Source: Atrichornis clamosus
Lineage: Eukaryota; Chordata; Aves; Passeriformes; Menuridae
DNA length: 64,000 nt
Assembly: GCA_013400975.1 (NCBI GenBank)
Contig: WBMZ01003295.1
Span: 1 to 64,000 of the forward strand
Direction: 5' to 3'
The position numbers and the translations under genes were made by a program. Of this stretch, positions 40,001 to 53,592 are shown piece by piece (position 1 is the first letter of the stretch; each line of letters opens with the position of its first letter). The notes beneath the pieces were generated by a model. It did no database searches. It saw only the letters and a list, made by a program, of their open reading frames with translations, and had not been told where the DNA came from.

Positions 40001-40869
40001 ATTCTCACACCACAGAAAGAGCAGAGCCCTGCAGAGTGAGGCTCATGAAGCTGACCTGAGCTCAGGTGGAGGTGCAGTGCCCTATTGTTGAATTAAGAAG
40101 AAAAGCCCTGAAATATTTATTTGAGTTCCTGACTGGTTTTTTGCCACAGCTGCTTAATTAGTATGCTGCCAATAACCTTTGCGAGTGAAAACTGGGCTCT
40201 CCAGAAAAGTAGGGGTTGTAGGTACTAATCAGAACAGGTTTTGCTTTTTTTTTCCCCTTTCTGGTAGTAAAAGTGTAAATGCACCCAACTGCTTCAGTTC
40301 TTCATCTCATAAACATTTCATTGAAACACAGACAATACCTCTTCTGTTTTAACTTCTTGTTTTTAATAAAGGGATTGTCTTTGGGAGGGGAAGAATTGCG
40401 TGTTTTAAAGTATTTACCTTTCTAATAGACAGGATCTGTAATACTCCTTTCTGGAATTGACTTGCAGTTGGTTGCACTTTGAATTCTACAAAACTGAGCA
40501 GTAAAGTAACAGTAACAGCATAGCATGAAAGCCCCAGATCACCCCCTCCCACACCTGCAGTCATTAGAAATGCCAATTCTGCAAGCATCAGGCACACAGC
40601 ACTCTCTGACTAGGCATTCTGGCTTCTCTCTGTCAGGTAGCAATTGGTAGGTTATGTGGACATAAATATGGAAGGGTTTCCAGATCCACTTGTCCCAGTG
40701 ATGATGGGCAAAACATTTTGAATGCTTCTGCAAAAGGTCAGCTTTGTTGGCGGATAACGAGAAAGGGCAGTGGTTTTAGAGATCTGATGTTAGGGGAGGT
40801 GAAGTGGAAGAACTGAGACATGGGAGGGATCTTACAAGCAGCCAAGACACTTCTGTTAATTATATTGCC

Positions 40870-40884
40870 TTTTTTTTTTTTTTT
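40870..40884. repeat. Poly-T run
   Basis: Fifteen consecutive T followed by AAAAGC. No adjacent gene-like sequence suggests a retrocopy tail on the minus strand. Confidence 0.7.
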
Positions 40885-43577
40885 AAAAGCTCCAAGGAAC
40901 TGGAAAAGAATGAAGTTGAGATTTGATTAATGGTTGCCTAGACTGCAGTATAAAAGAAATGGATAAAGTGCTTTTGAAATAGATTTGACTTTTAAAAAAG
41001 AAAGATAATCTGTTATTGCTCTATTTCTTACATCATTGTCTGGCAAACCAGATACACTCTGAAAGAACAAAACATAGCTGAGATACCAGTGTGACAGCAC
41101 ATCTAATTCACAATCGTAGAAATTTCCAGAAGGTATCAGAATCATGTGCTCTATTTATTTCGGCAAGAAGAGATAGCACTGCTCCTACATGGTGGTGCAG
41201 TGAGGCATCACATGCTATAGGTGCCTGCAATGCCTGGAGTACAGCTTTATTCAAAAATAAACATTTTCTAACTACTGAATAAACTCATGCATATAGAACA
41301 GAGAAAGTTACATAAACCTTTATATTGACAAGACTGCTTAATTCACTCAGTACTTGTCATGGGGATATATTACAGCCTCTGAGCATCTCCATAGCATGTC
41401 CACTACAAGCATTATCTAATAAATTCTAAAGTTATTTGTTATGCACCACTTGTCTTTGACTGGGTCATGCTAGTCTATATTGTGCAAATGGAGTGTGGAA
41501 AGTGGCTGCTCTTATAGGAAATAATTCGCTTGGTCATTGAGGGAATCCTAGAGAAACACTTACACAGACAAGGTTAAGCTGTATGCAATGTGATTTTCAG
41601 AATTTTTCTGATAGTCTTCTAATATCTAGTGTTTCATTAGTCTGCAAGTTAATCTTCTGTGATAAAAATAATGCAAGTATGAGGTACTCTTTTCTTTGTT
41701 TTGAAATTTAAACTGCCATTTTTTCTGTATACAAAATTGGATCTACTAAGATGATAACTATGAAGGTAACTTACTTAAAGACTTTTTCTGAGTCTTACCA
41801 GTCTTCTGCAATTTTACTGAAATTGATAATGAAGATATGAGAGTGAAAATTAAATGTAGCTCATTCTGTCCTTAACATGACTGGTCAGATTGACAAAGTT
41901 GTTGATGTATATTTTTTCTTGACACCGTTTTGAGGAGTACAGACGTATAACTTTTTCTTACCTATATATATTTATATTTTCAATATAAGCTGTTCTTCTG
42001 CTTTTTGTTGTGCAGGATTGGTTGTATTTTCAGGCAAACCCCCTCTTCTTTTTTCCCCCCCAAATAAGCAGTGCTATCAGTCTAAATTTACCTGATCCTG
42101 AAGCTGACAAAAAACTGGTATGACTGCTAATAGAAAAAAAAAAGAAAGACATAGAGCCTGCAGTTACCATGCCAACACTGTTCCCTGGGGTGTAGCAACA
42201 CAGAGATGGATGCTGTGAAATTAAGGTCTGTGTGATAGGTAGGAGGTACCTTTGCATGTGACTGTGCACTTCTTGAAGCTTTCATGTACATTATATTTTA
42301 CCATTTGTATTTTTAACATTATGCACTAATCTGGTCTTTACGTTGTTCCCTTCACTCTCTGTGTGCACAGTACAGTTTCCTATTCTTGTGGAATGAGAGA
42401 ATTTGGTGTTTCAAAACATACAGTGTGTATAGTAATTTCCATGAAAAAAGAATAATAAAATGGAAAAGATTTGATGAAGAAAGAATGGCTTCTGACTTGA
42501 ATTCTACCTACCATTTAATTGTCTCTGTAAAGCTGTGCAGTTGTACTCTACTCGCACTTGCCTTGGACATGCACAGTCTACTTGTGGTGACAATATGGGG
42601 ATAAGCAAAATATTTCACAGGAGTACCACTGACAAAACTCACACGAGACTGGTGCAAGAGAAAATCTACTTTGTGTGTTTTTCTGCTTATATGTGATATT
42701 TCTATGTTTGCTTACAGCTGATCATTAGGTGTTTGTCAGATATCAAAGACAAACCTCCTTTTTGTTAATGTACTTGTTGTGTTTACCTAATGCTGCATTG
42801 TTGTATGAAGTTACATCTTGTTCCTCACTACATAAGTACTCCTTCCTTAGATTTAAGAAAAGGGCCTTGTTCTGTATTCTCTCTCCCACTCTGTTTGTGC
42901 TTTCTAGGTTGAGGGGATGACAAGAGACTAGGGAGTATAATTGTCAGTCAGTATTTAAGCTGGTCATAAATCAATAAGACCCTGATTAAAATTGTATGTT
43001 ACAGTTCTTCAGTATTGTCCCATTTGAATGTTTTGATTTAGTGACTGCCTTGCAAAGCACTTTTTAATACCTTCACAAACTTACTTCTTGAAGCAAATCT
43101 GGTTGAGTTAAACATCTCATTTTTTAAATTTTTTCCTGCTGCTTTATTTGTTTCTCAGTCTTCCAGTCACAAATACATGTAAAGCACAGGCAGAGCTGTT
43201 TATAAGATTTGCCAGGTTTGTTTACTTGAACTTTTTTTGAAGACTGTGGATTGGTTATGTAAGTAGAAATTCGGTGGGATATTTTACTAACACTTTTTCA
43301 AGTCTCTGAGAGGTTATTTTTTGCACTAGAAATGCCAATCTTGAAGATTGAGACTGAAAGCATCAGAAAGCTCATCAGCTTCTAAATTTATAGTCTGTTT
43401 TGAATTTTTTGTAGGTCATATTAAAGAGAACAGTCTTTAACTCAGTAGCAGCTAATTAAAAATATTTAAATTGCAGTGTTTTTGCATACTGATTTTTGCT
43501 GATGTCATAAAGCAACAAAGTGAAGTTCATCGTAACTGCGCTTATGTAATGTCCCAATGAGGTTTCTTTCCTTCCAG

Positions 43578-43683
43578 GCCACAGCTACACTGAGAAATGT
43601 TCAGCACAGCTGCAAGTGCACTTTGTCCGTGTTAATAATTAACATTCAGAAAGCAGCTAAAACATAAGAACTCAGCCAGAAAG
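43578..43683 (+). other. Splice-bounded segment, possible non-coding exon
   Basis: A pyrimidine-rich acceptor (TTTCTTTCCTTCCAG, ending 43577) and a donor AAG|GTAACT at 43683/43684 bound 106 bases. All three plus-strand frames contain a stop; two stay open for more than half the segment. It is therefore not a standard internal coding exon, but could be an untranslated or alternative exon. Sites this good occur by chance in long introns, so confidence is low. Confidence 0.2.
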
Positions 43684-44201
43684 GTAACTAAATCTATTAC
43701 TGCTAGTTATGTGGAAGTATAAGAGGGATTAATATATGTTGCAGTGACATTTAAAAAGCTGGTCTGCTAGTGGATAGAAACTTATCAAACCAAAACATGT
43801 GGCTTGTAGTTTAGACCTACTGGGTGCAGTTGTGTGTACCAGGGACTTAGGAATTAAAATTTAAAAGTAAGATACTAACACATCTGAGTCCTGTCAACCA
43901 GTGATTTCTTCTGGGAGTGTTTTTTTGAGGTGGCAGCAAGAGCTTCACATATTTAAGCCTTTATATTGAACCAGGCTCAGTGAAGCTGTTCTTGACATCT
44001 GCAAGCATCATTTTAATGAGGCTAAAGTATAGAAAGGTGGATGAGAGCAGAAAATCTAATTAGGAGCTGCTGCATAACAGCTGTTACATCAAAACACAGC
44101 ACAGACACAAAAACAATACAAAGATGAGGGGCGCTAATTTTGTATGATAAATGCATATTTTGTGTGTGATGCACATAATTGCCTGTCTTGGATGTGTGTC
44201 T

Positions 44202-44241
44202 GATAGATACAGTCTGTCTTGGATAGATACAGTCTGTCTTG
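44202..44241. repeat. Perfect 20-base tandem duplication
   Basis: GATAGATACAGTCTGTCTTG occurs twice in immediate succession (44202-44221 and 44222-44241). A diverged partial copy of its CTGTCTTGGAT portion lies just before, at about 44183-44193. This is a small minisatellite seed. Confidence 0.8.
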
Positions 44242-45469
44242 GATTGCCTCATTTGCATAGTAAACTACTTCCCTGTGGCTCCACATGATGAAGGAATTCC
44301 TTGAGCAGTTGAGGCCGGCTCTGTATTTGGCCAGAAAATTTGACTGTGAAAGCCACTGGAGCTGTAATTCTGACTTAACAAAGATTTTCATAGCCTCAAT
44401 CCTTTCCTGTAAAACCTATGAATTAATTAAGCTGAGGAGAAGGATCTGGGGCTATAAGTTACTAAAACTTACTCTTTTCATATTTTTATAAATTCCCTTG
44501 AACTGATTATATTTTTCAGGTTGTAGCCTGTAGGGGTTGTGTATTGATCAACTCTATAAATGTAATTGAACTTTTCCCTTGAAAATATCCATGACCATGT
44601 ATCAACTTAGCAGAATCTTTCTTGTAGGCAAAAAAGCCTTCACCTCTAGTCTTACAACCTTGGTTTTGGACTTCTGTTGATCTTCTAGCAACTGAATTGC
44701 ATAATGCAATTCTGCAGCTGGAACTCAAATGAAACTTCTCTTGCCACATGGAATGACCACTTGACATTATTCTTGAATGCCTGTTGATATTATATTAAAG
44801 AGAACTCTACTGTTATATTTGTGACCCAGCTTGGAGGAAAACTGTTTTTCAAAAATGTTTGATTTGGTCATATTAGCTAATGAACTGAGCAGGCCTTAAA
44901 TGTAATAACCTTATAAAACAATAGATATAATTTTACTTTCTGTAGAGAGTAATGCCACTTTTGCAGCTATATTAATGAGAAGAGCCAGGCAACAGAGGGA
45001 CATGACAGCTAGATGAGTCCTGTGTACCTGAAATTAAACTGAAATTTTTCGTCCTAACTAATGGTTAAAGCAAAGCTTTTTGATTGTGAATCACAGGAAA
45101 TCAGCTCCGAAGGTGCTTTGATCATGCATTGTCAGGCAGAGCACCTGGAAGCATGACTTAAGCGGTAACTCTGTGTACTGCATCTGTCTACCTTCCACTA
45201 CACAGGAAATGAGCTTGGTATGCTGATGCATAAGTGAAGACATGCCTCTGAATTAAACTCCATCAGATTGTCTGAATGCGGAAATTAAGCACCTGATTGA
45301 AAGGGTGCCTCATAAATATTAACTCTAACTGCATTGTGAAAATAGAAAGCAGATTACAACATCTAGTTAATAAACAGATGCCTTCTCTTCAGCATGTGGT
45401 ACCCCTTATCCACTCCCGTTTTCTTCAGGGATGTTTTCAGAAAATTGGCACTTGATTTTCCTGTAGTGG

Positions 45470-45690
45470 ATTAGTTCGTCAAATAGAGACCAGAACCTTG
45501 GAGTTTGCAGCTCGATCGTGTGCTCGTATTGCTCATCTTTATATGCTGAGCTGCTTTCCGGCTTAAGTCCTGAAAGATGTGCTTAAAATGGAGATCGTGC
45601 GTTCCCAAATAAGCCTTGATTTGCAGAGTGAAAGGGAAAATCGCAGTCAAAGAATAGGCTAAAAAGGAGCTGGGCACAGTTGCTCATAAT
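45470..45690. other. CpG-retaining patch, candidate conserved element
   Basis: Eight CpG dinucleotides fall between 45477 and 45643 (for example in CTCGATCGTG, GATCGTGCG and TTCCGG), whereas kilobases on either side have almost none. A minus-strand frame is open for 68 codons (45471-45677), but it lacks an ATG at its start and shows no familiar motif. CpG retention in a depleted background can mark a constrained enhancer, an unmethylated element or an exon. No repeat identity was recognised. Confidence 0.3.
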
Positions 45691-48600
45691 TCAGGGTTGG
45701 CAGCAGGGATTATAGTAAAAATGTTACCAGCAGTATAAAACTGGCCATGGGTGACTCTCATAGGAATCTTTTTGAATATTTAAAGTCAGTGCAGCAGAGC
45801 TGTGTTATTAGTACTTCCCAAGATGATAGTAGTCTGCTGAGTATTCCCATGCAATTCTAAAATCTAAGAATAAAATTGACCTCGCTTAATTACTGCCCAA
45901 GCAAAAAATCTAGAGGTGAACTATATGCATGAGAAAAAAATATTAAGACCTCTATAATATGCTTGTAATTCTGATATCAGGGGAAAGTGGTCCTGAGTTC
46001 TCCTATGTTGCAGCCTGACAGGGCTCAGTGCTTCTTGTTTCCTTGCTTTTGCTATTAGGAAGGCTGGTTGGGTCTCCTAGCAGGTCTTGACAAAAATGAA
46101 AAACCCTAAACTGAATCACTTATGTTGATGTTGGTACTGGTAAGGAGGTAGCTGTACTTAGTGAAGGACCAAATTATTCAAATTATTTATTGTTTCTTTA
46201 TGAGAGGTGTTGTCTTAATGCCAATACTTAAAATTTCATTTTGGTAATGTTAGTTGTCAGAGCACTTGGAAATTTTATATTATTGTCACTCTTTAATGCT
46301 CTTGAACGTGTTTAGCTATGAAGAGTGTAGTGACAGTATTCAGGAATTAAAATAATGGTAATGCAGCTCATCTTGAAAGAATTGATATACAACAGTATCA
46401 ACATAATCCATTGGGACACTGGGTAGGTTTGGTCCTAACATACAAATATTTCAGTATGTTATTGATAGAACTGTTTATAGCATAAATTTATTAAACTGGA
46501 TCTTTACATAGCAACCTATCAAAATATACAGGAATGGCTAAATTAAATATGAATTATTGTAGTGGAGAAAGAGAGAAGGAAATATATAAATAATGAAAAA
46601 AATAGTGACAGTAAAAGCAATGTTAAATTTGGTTAGGAGAGCTGATGAGATGTAAGGATGCAGAATATAAAGTGATCAAGGTAAGGAGAGGAGCAGTTCA
46701 AGTGCAATCACATACAGTGTCTTTGTCATAAAAAGGATAACGAATACATAAGAGGTGTAATTAGACATTTTCTGCTTTGTGTAGGGATTTTCTAAAACAA
46801 TGAATGCATGGAAAGTGGAAGTCTATGTTGGTGACCTCTGGAAAAAAAAAATATTAACAACATTTGATCTGAAAACTTTATCAGAAGGTTTTGTTTCACT
46901 GTCTGTTATAGTGTGAAACCAAGGATAACGTCTGCTGCCGGGTTTTACTCCTTTATGTTGCCGTTTTCTTCTTACACTCTTGCAGTTTATTTTCCTTGAA
47001 GCTTATGCCGTGCAAGTGTTTGCAGGCACAAATGGGCGTCCAGGCATGCAGGGTTCAGTAATAACAAATAATAGTAGCATTTTACCTCTTTTGTCTGCAC
47101 TGTGATGGCAACATGTGTTCCATTAGCACTCTGATTGCAGTACTCTTGTCAAGATTCCTGATTTTTGCTGCTGGATTCTGAAAACACTTGATCAGTTGAT
47201 CTTGGAAATGTGCTGAGCTTTTTCCCAAAGTCTTTCACACTTGCTATCAGCAGGTGAAATTTTTAACAGTTTGATTGTATCTGTAAGTAGAGGTGGACGA
47301 ATCAATAAATGTTTAATGATTTTTATTGAACTGGAGGATCAGGTATATATATATAAAAGAAATGTCCTCCTTCTCCAGTATCTGTAAAATTAGGTGAAAA
47401 ATATAAGAATTTCAATAGGACAATGGGCTCTTTCCTTGCAGTCAGTAAATAAAAGTATATATTTTTTACTCTCTGGAAAACTTCCTGTAATGTATACCCT
47501 ACACCTACTCAGTTTTTTAACTTGTGCATGGATAAGAGGCTTGTACTATGTGAGTCACAGGTTGTTTATTTCTTTGTGTTTTAACAGTTCCTATTTTAAA
47601 TAAATTTATAATAGTGCAGTTTTCTTCATATATGACCACATGCCTAATTCTACTTATATCATCACCTTAAAAATTATTAAAAACGAGAACAAATATGATA
47701 GGAAAAGCCAGTGAATTTTTTAAATTTCCAACTAAGAACGTGAAAGGCTATTAGTAAATGGTGTGAGACCCTAGCTCAAATCTGGAGTTGCAATGTGACT
47801 GTTCCAAACTTAGCAGCTGGTGCTTATCTGAATGTCTGACAGAGCAAAGCTTGGACTTCAGTAACACATACCCTAATAATTCAAATATTATGTAGTTTAT
47901 ATATGCATTAGCAAAGACCCTTTGCAGTTGGAGTCATTACTTTGCAGCCCTTTTAAGGCGAACTATGAGGTTGCTGATTCTCTGATCTTTATCCTATTCC
48001 AGCCTATTAGGGTAAGTCTGGTTGGGTAAATGACAGCAAAAACCTGGTAGCAGCCTTAAATAAGAACCATCCCAAATATAAACAGAGGAAAGTTGTGACA
48101 AGGGTGTATTTTGGAGAACCCTGTGGTTATACCTTTGTTCAGTTTTCCTGTTGTTTGGAAATAGAAAGCAGGGACCTCCCAACTTCCTGCTTAAGTGCTG
48201 CTGCATTGGTAAACTCTTGACTCTTTCCAAAATTGGCAATTTTGCTCCCTCCTTATCTATTTCTCTGAGTGATTTTAGTGTCTTTTGCTATGTTTTGAAA
48301 TTGTTCAGACTAATATTTTATGGGCAGTGCTGTACACTGGAGAGGTTTGGGTTAATATTTCCTTGATCCTATGGAAAACAAAAAGCTAACTGACCTTGTT
48401 AGTAAATCAGTGGAGGAATTGGGGAAAACAAACAAATCTTTAGATAAATGACTGTTGTGGGCTGATACAAGAGGATTTAAATAAGGGATGCTTAGAAGAG
48501 ATTGTTTGGAAATAATTGCGGAAGCTCTATGAACCCTGCAAAGCAAAGATGGGGTTGTGTTTGAGCTACTGACTTCTAAGGAGGCCAGAAAAATCCCACT

Positions 48601-49080
48601 TTCAATGCTTTGTGTGTGGGGAATTCTTAATTCCAAGAAACTTGTTGCTTGTTCTGTAGAGGAGAAACAAAGGACTGACTTGTAGTGTTGGAAAAGTCAG
48701 AGCTGTAACACTAACTCACTTCGCTGGTGGCTTTCTATCAAAGATATTTTTAAAGGCATTTGAGCACCAAACTGTTTTTTGTGTCTTTGAAAAATCCCTT
48801 GTGTGAAAGCAAAGGTGATCATTTGGAAAACCTTTGATAACACTTCATACTGGTTTCACAATTTCAGGACGATCAATGGCAACTTGCTTACAAACTCACT
48901 CCTGCTTTTTCAAATGCATTCTTAGTAATCAGAAGACCATAGTGAATGTTTGGGTACCTGATGTGGATCTCGGAAAAGGATGCATTGTGAGCAGTGTACT
49001 CTGAAAGAGGTGCCTAGCAGGGAGCAGTGCTTCAGGTCCTTGTTGACTGTTATACAACTGTGTAATAAATTTTCCAGAGT

Positions 49081-49100
49081 GCATCTCCATGCATCTCCAT
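49081..49100. repeat. 10-base direct tandem duplication
   Basis: GCATCTCCAT occurs twice back to back. A small slippage product with no evident function. Confidence 0.8.
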
Positions 49101-50899
49101 ATTAATTGCAAACCAGATTTGGTGTTGGTGCTTTTCTCCATGTTTCCTTACTAGCTCATTCCTAGCTTCTAACCATGTTGGCTTGCATCCCTGCTGAAGT
49201 TACGTTTCCTTGGCATGATGTGTTAGTGGTGGTTTTGTGTAGTCAGGGTCGTCTATCAGGTTGAAAGTTCTTATCATTCTTGAGCTGCACTTTACCATGC
49301 AACTTCCACGAAGGTTATTCCATAGAATACGCACAGGAACAAATGCTACTCCTGGGCTACAAACTCGGTTTCCTGGTACAGAATCTGTTGTGTTGTTCCC
49401 TTGTACTGGACCCCGTGGGAGTTCCTGTGAGGCCAGTCTCTGGCTGCCCTGGCTGCCACCCTGACGGGGCAGGAAGGGACGGTTGTTGCTGCAAAAAGGT
49501 GTAAAACCTTGAAGGACAAGATGTAGATCATAACAATAGTGATGGAAAGTGCTCTTAATATACTTGTCAAATACCTATCCCCACACAAAAATACATCTTG
49601 ATGACTATTTTTAGGATCATCATGCCCAATGAAATGTCGGGGTTTTTTTGTATTTTCAGGATTTCATTTATTTTCAATGACCATGCTTCTGCTGCTGCTG
49701 GTCTGGGGGAGAGATATGCTGCATTTATGCCTTTGTTTAATGGTAAAACTAGCTTAACTTTCTGATTTTAGAGCTTGTTTAAACAAGCTGCATTTGAAAA
49801 TGGTAATTTTCCTATAGTGAAACTGCATTAATGGAGCTAAAACTTGCTTGGTGGCTGCATGACATTTCAAAGAATTTTGTGATTTTTATATGCCATGTGG
49901 CATCAGTTTACAGTACTCAGTGTCCTTTTTAAGGAATGCAACACTAGAGGAGACCATCTGGGTTATCAAATACAAAGCCTCACCATTGCAGGCAAACAGA
50001 GAGAAACAGACTTGGTGCAGAAAGGCCCACAGAGTAGTCTTCTTTCAAGTATCCTCCTTTGCCAAAGACAAATTAATTCCCAAAACCTTAAAACAAAGTA
50101 AAAATATTTTTAATTAAGAAGAGAGAAAAACTACTGTGTCAGGTTTTATCATGGCCAAGAAGGAAAGCTAAAGTGTAATGAATTGCATACAAGTTGAGAG
50201 AAAAAGAAAGCACTTACAATTAACTGAGAACAGGATTCAGAAGACTTGCAAATTTTTGCAGTTTACTTTTTGCCAAGTCCATTTCTGAAAGCAAGAATGA
50301 GCACTAGTTGGTACACAGGTTGTGTATAAACCTCTTACCAATTTGTAAAGGACACCAAAGCTATTGAAGAACAGCTATCCAAAGGACAACTATGATTCCA
50401 AGCTACAAGGAACATTTAATTTCATAGTATAAATCATCTTTATCTTTGAGAGGAATATAAACTAACAATTATGAAAAGATGGTCTAGTAATGTAGCTATT
50501 CATTGTAAGCAAGTTTTAGTGAGTTGATGTCAAGTTAATTTTGAAAAACAACATCTTTTGTTCAGAGAAAGGAACTGCATGTGTTACCATAACATTATGC
50601 AGATCAGCTCCCATTACAGTAGCATTTATTTTAATAAGAGGAGGTTTTCCTGCCGTGAGGGGGACAGTCAGTTGTTTAGTTCCTTAATGAGTTCAAAAGA
50701 GTGCAATTCTTGTTTCTGCCATAGTGTCTCTGGAAAGACATATCTTTTTTTCCTTATCTCTGAGACAGGTGTATGTCTACTTTATGTATTTGGAGTTTCT
50801 GAATCCACAGGGGCACATACTGTAGTGAATTAATCTCCAGAAGGGATTTACACAAGGGAAATTCCTCTTATCTGGCCCTTTCTCCTTCTCAGTACATAG

Positions 50900-50912
50900 G
50901 AGAGAGAGAGAG
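50900..50912. repeat. (AG)n microsatellite
   Basis: A short uninterrupted AG dinucleotide run following CATAGG. Confidence 0.7.
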
Positions 50913-53571
50913 AAACATTCCTACTGAGTATTAAGTATTTATTCTTTGCATATTATCTGTGATTACTTTAAATTCTTTTTTGTGGCTTTTAGGAAGGTTT
51001 TATATCATAAAATAATATTTTACCCATGTCTGAGGGAAATAAATAATTTAATTCTATGAAGAAGAGTGAACTGGCAGTATTAAACATGCACATATGCACC
51101 ACAGTGAATCCACCAGTTCTTTCCTACAGCTTTTTCTGTGAGCTATGATAAAATAGCTTAACAGTTCTGCTAATTCATATTAATATATGCAAATACACAC
51201 AGGAATGTCGATGCACACCTACATGCTCATCAGTTTGTATCGATAAAGTCTTAGGTGAGTAAAGTCGTGGGCATGGTACAGAGTAAGTTCCCCCTTGGGG
51301 ACAAGTTTTCCAGTGCTCCTAACTGCTTTTTGACAGGTGTCCCAGCTCCTGCCTCTTGGCCTCAGTAGCACAAGTTATGTGTCACAATCTGCTCCTGTGG
51401 AACACGTAACACAGGCAGGACTGCCTTTGGAGCTGTACAGCGCCCACTTGCTCGGATTTGAGCTGCTCACAGAAATGAAAGGTTAAAAGCTCTCCTGCAG
51501 AATGTGGCTCTTGGTATTCCCACTGAGGGTTGCTTGGCCTGCTGAGCTGCCAGCAGCAGATCGTGCTCAGTAACAGAAACTCTAAAAGTCAGGTTACGTT
51601 GTTTATCATAACTGTATTCTTAAACTGTACATGCTGATGTATTTTAAATAATGACATTTCTCGCTCTTTGTACAGATTATTCAGCACACTTTGCTGTATC
51701 TTGAAAGGATTGTAAGTGTTACTGTCACTTGATTTGTAGTGATACCTAGAGAAGAAGTTAATTGATCTTGGAAAAAAATAAGTATAGGCATTAGAATGAT
51801 TTTTTTAAAAGTATTTGTTATGAATTGGTATCTGGTAACTGTGACTATCTGCTCTAGTTCTTATTTAGATATAGCTTAGGTTAAACTTTTATTTGATTAG
51901 AAATTTTGCCTAGTAGAGATTGAAAGAATTCCTTCCAGGTGTCATGTTTAATTTATATATTACCCATACTTACTTCATTTACAATAGTAACAAATTGTCT
52001 AAGGACTTTTAAAATGCCTTTCAAAATTATAGTAATATACAGTTAGAACAGTAGGAAGGAAAGTTATGAAATAAGTTCTTAGATGCAAACAAATTTTAAT
52101 TAAAATAGTTTAGGTTGCCTCATGCTTCCATAAAGCCAGTGCACAATACAGGAAGTACAGAACACTAGATAATACCTCCCAGAATCTCTGTGTATTTCTC
52201 CAGTGTTTGTGGAGCTGTGACTTTTCCTTCTTTATGCAGAACATTTCTGTCAAGGCCAGTTATTTCCTGACCCTTTCAGAGAAATAGCTTCAGATATTGT
52301 TTCATCTCTTATACATTGTGTAACCTCAATACTGGTTGGGGATTTTTTGCCTATCACTATCTACATCTGGTTTCAAAACTCTCTTGTTGAAGAAAAAATT
52401 CAGGTTAGTACTGCCAGTGCAAGCACCTAAACCAACAAATCTGATAAACAGTACACATTATTGAACATTTTAAAAATTGCTGAACAGCATTTAACACAGA
52501 ATTTATGAGTGATATTGTAACAGTGTTGTTCTTGTGAAAGACAGGCAGCAGTCTCCTGCTGGTTAAACAAGCAGTGTTACTGCTTTGTTAGGAGCCTCTT
52601 GCATTATTTTAATGAATATAATATTGCTTGCTTCTTTATTGTTGTTTCTCATTGTTTCATGTTGCTTTGCTATTTGCATGCAAAGGGTTATGTCTTGCTA
52701 AGTTCCCTCTTATGTCTGCAGGAGACAGAGGAGTAGCTTTCAATAATCCCTTTGACATCATTTCATAGATTATGCTGAGTGCTAATGGTGCTTTAAATTT
52801 TATCTTCAGTATCTCAGTGTGTGATACTAAATATGAGCTGAGGAGTTTCAGCAGACTCAGATTGAACAAACCTTCTTTGGTTAAAAATGAAAACCCCAGA
52901 AATGACTGAGAAGCACCTTCGAGCAGACAGAACTCTCTCCTTAGGAGGTAATGAGGCTAGGATAAGTTAACTGTAACATTTATCTTTTCCCTCAGTAAGA
53001 TATAGAAACAATTCAGAAGAACTAATTTCTTTTAATTCCTTCTTCTGTTTACTGTATTCCCATGTGCAATTAGACAGTATGAATTTTGAAAGAGTCATTC
53101 TGGATCTCTGCATTTGCACAATGGTCTCAGCTCTTTTAGTAGCTGAACTGCCAGCTGGTTGCCTTTGCTGAGGAGCTGGTGAATGAGGGTTCAGTTACCA
53201 GGGGCATTATGAATCAAGGAATGATGCAATTCTCCCTCAAGGGTCTGATCTTTCTGGGAATGCATTTCTAAGAAGGCCTCAAAGATTTCAGACTGAGAGG
53301 TGAAGATTGCCCTACAAGAGACAAAGCCTAGCTGAAAGAATATGAAAAATAATTGCTGCTCTTACATAGCAGCAGGTAGGCTGCCTGCGTGAATCTGATC
53401 CTTCCCTTTGTCCTTGGGTCATTGGAAGTGATGCTCTTTCATCTGTTTCTAATGACAATTCTTTGGAAGATTCCAGTGTGGTCTTTACAGTGAATAATAT
53501 ACAGATAAGCTGAATGCTTCCAAATGGTTATTTGGGGGGCGTGTATATTTATTTGTTTTGTCAGAATTTTT

Positions 53572-53592
53572 GGGGGGGGTGGGAGGGGGAGG
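53572..53592 (+). repeat. G-rich run with quadruplex potential
   Basis: Runs of eight, three and five G separated by single bases fit the pattern of four G3 tracts with short loops on the plus strand. A further G6 run lies at 53534-53539. It stands alone in AT-rich sequence, away from the CpG islands. Confidence 0.55.

Larger units (their letters stand above)
37070..45469. other. AT-rich non-coding interval (probable intron), part 3
   Basis: About 8.4 kb, AT-rich and CpG-poor, without recognised genes. It includes a run of 15 T at 40870-40884, a TTTATATTT-type AT tract near 41965-41985, a candidate splice-bounded segment at 43578-43683 and a 20-base tandem repeat near 44202. Open frames are short. 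Confidence 0.6.

Noticed and set aside
44433..44452. Short match to a CR1 internal phrase (GAGAAGGATCTGGGG)
   Set aside because: About 15 bases with no flanking similarity; not enough to call a LINE fragment.
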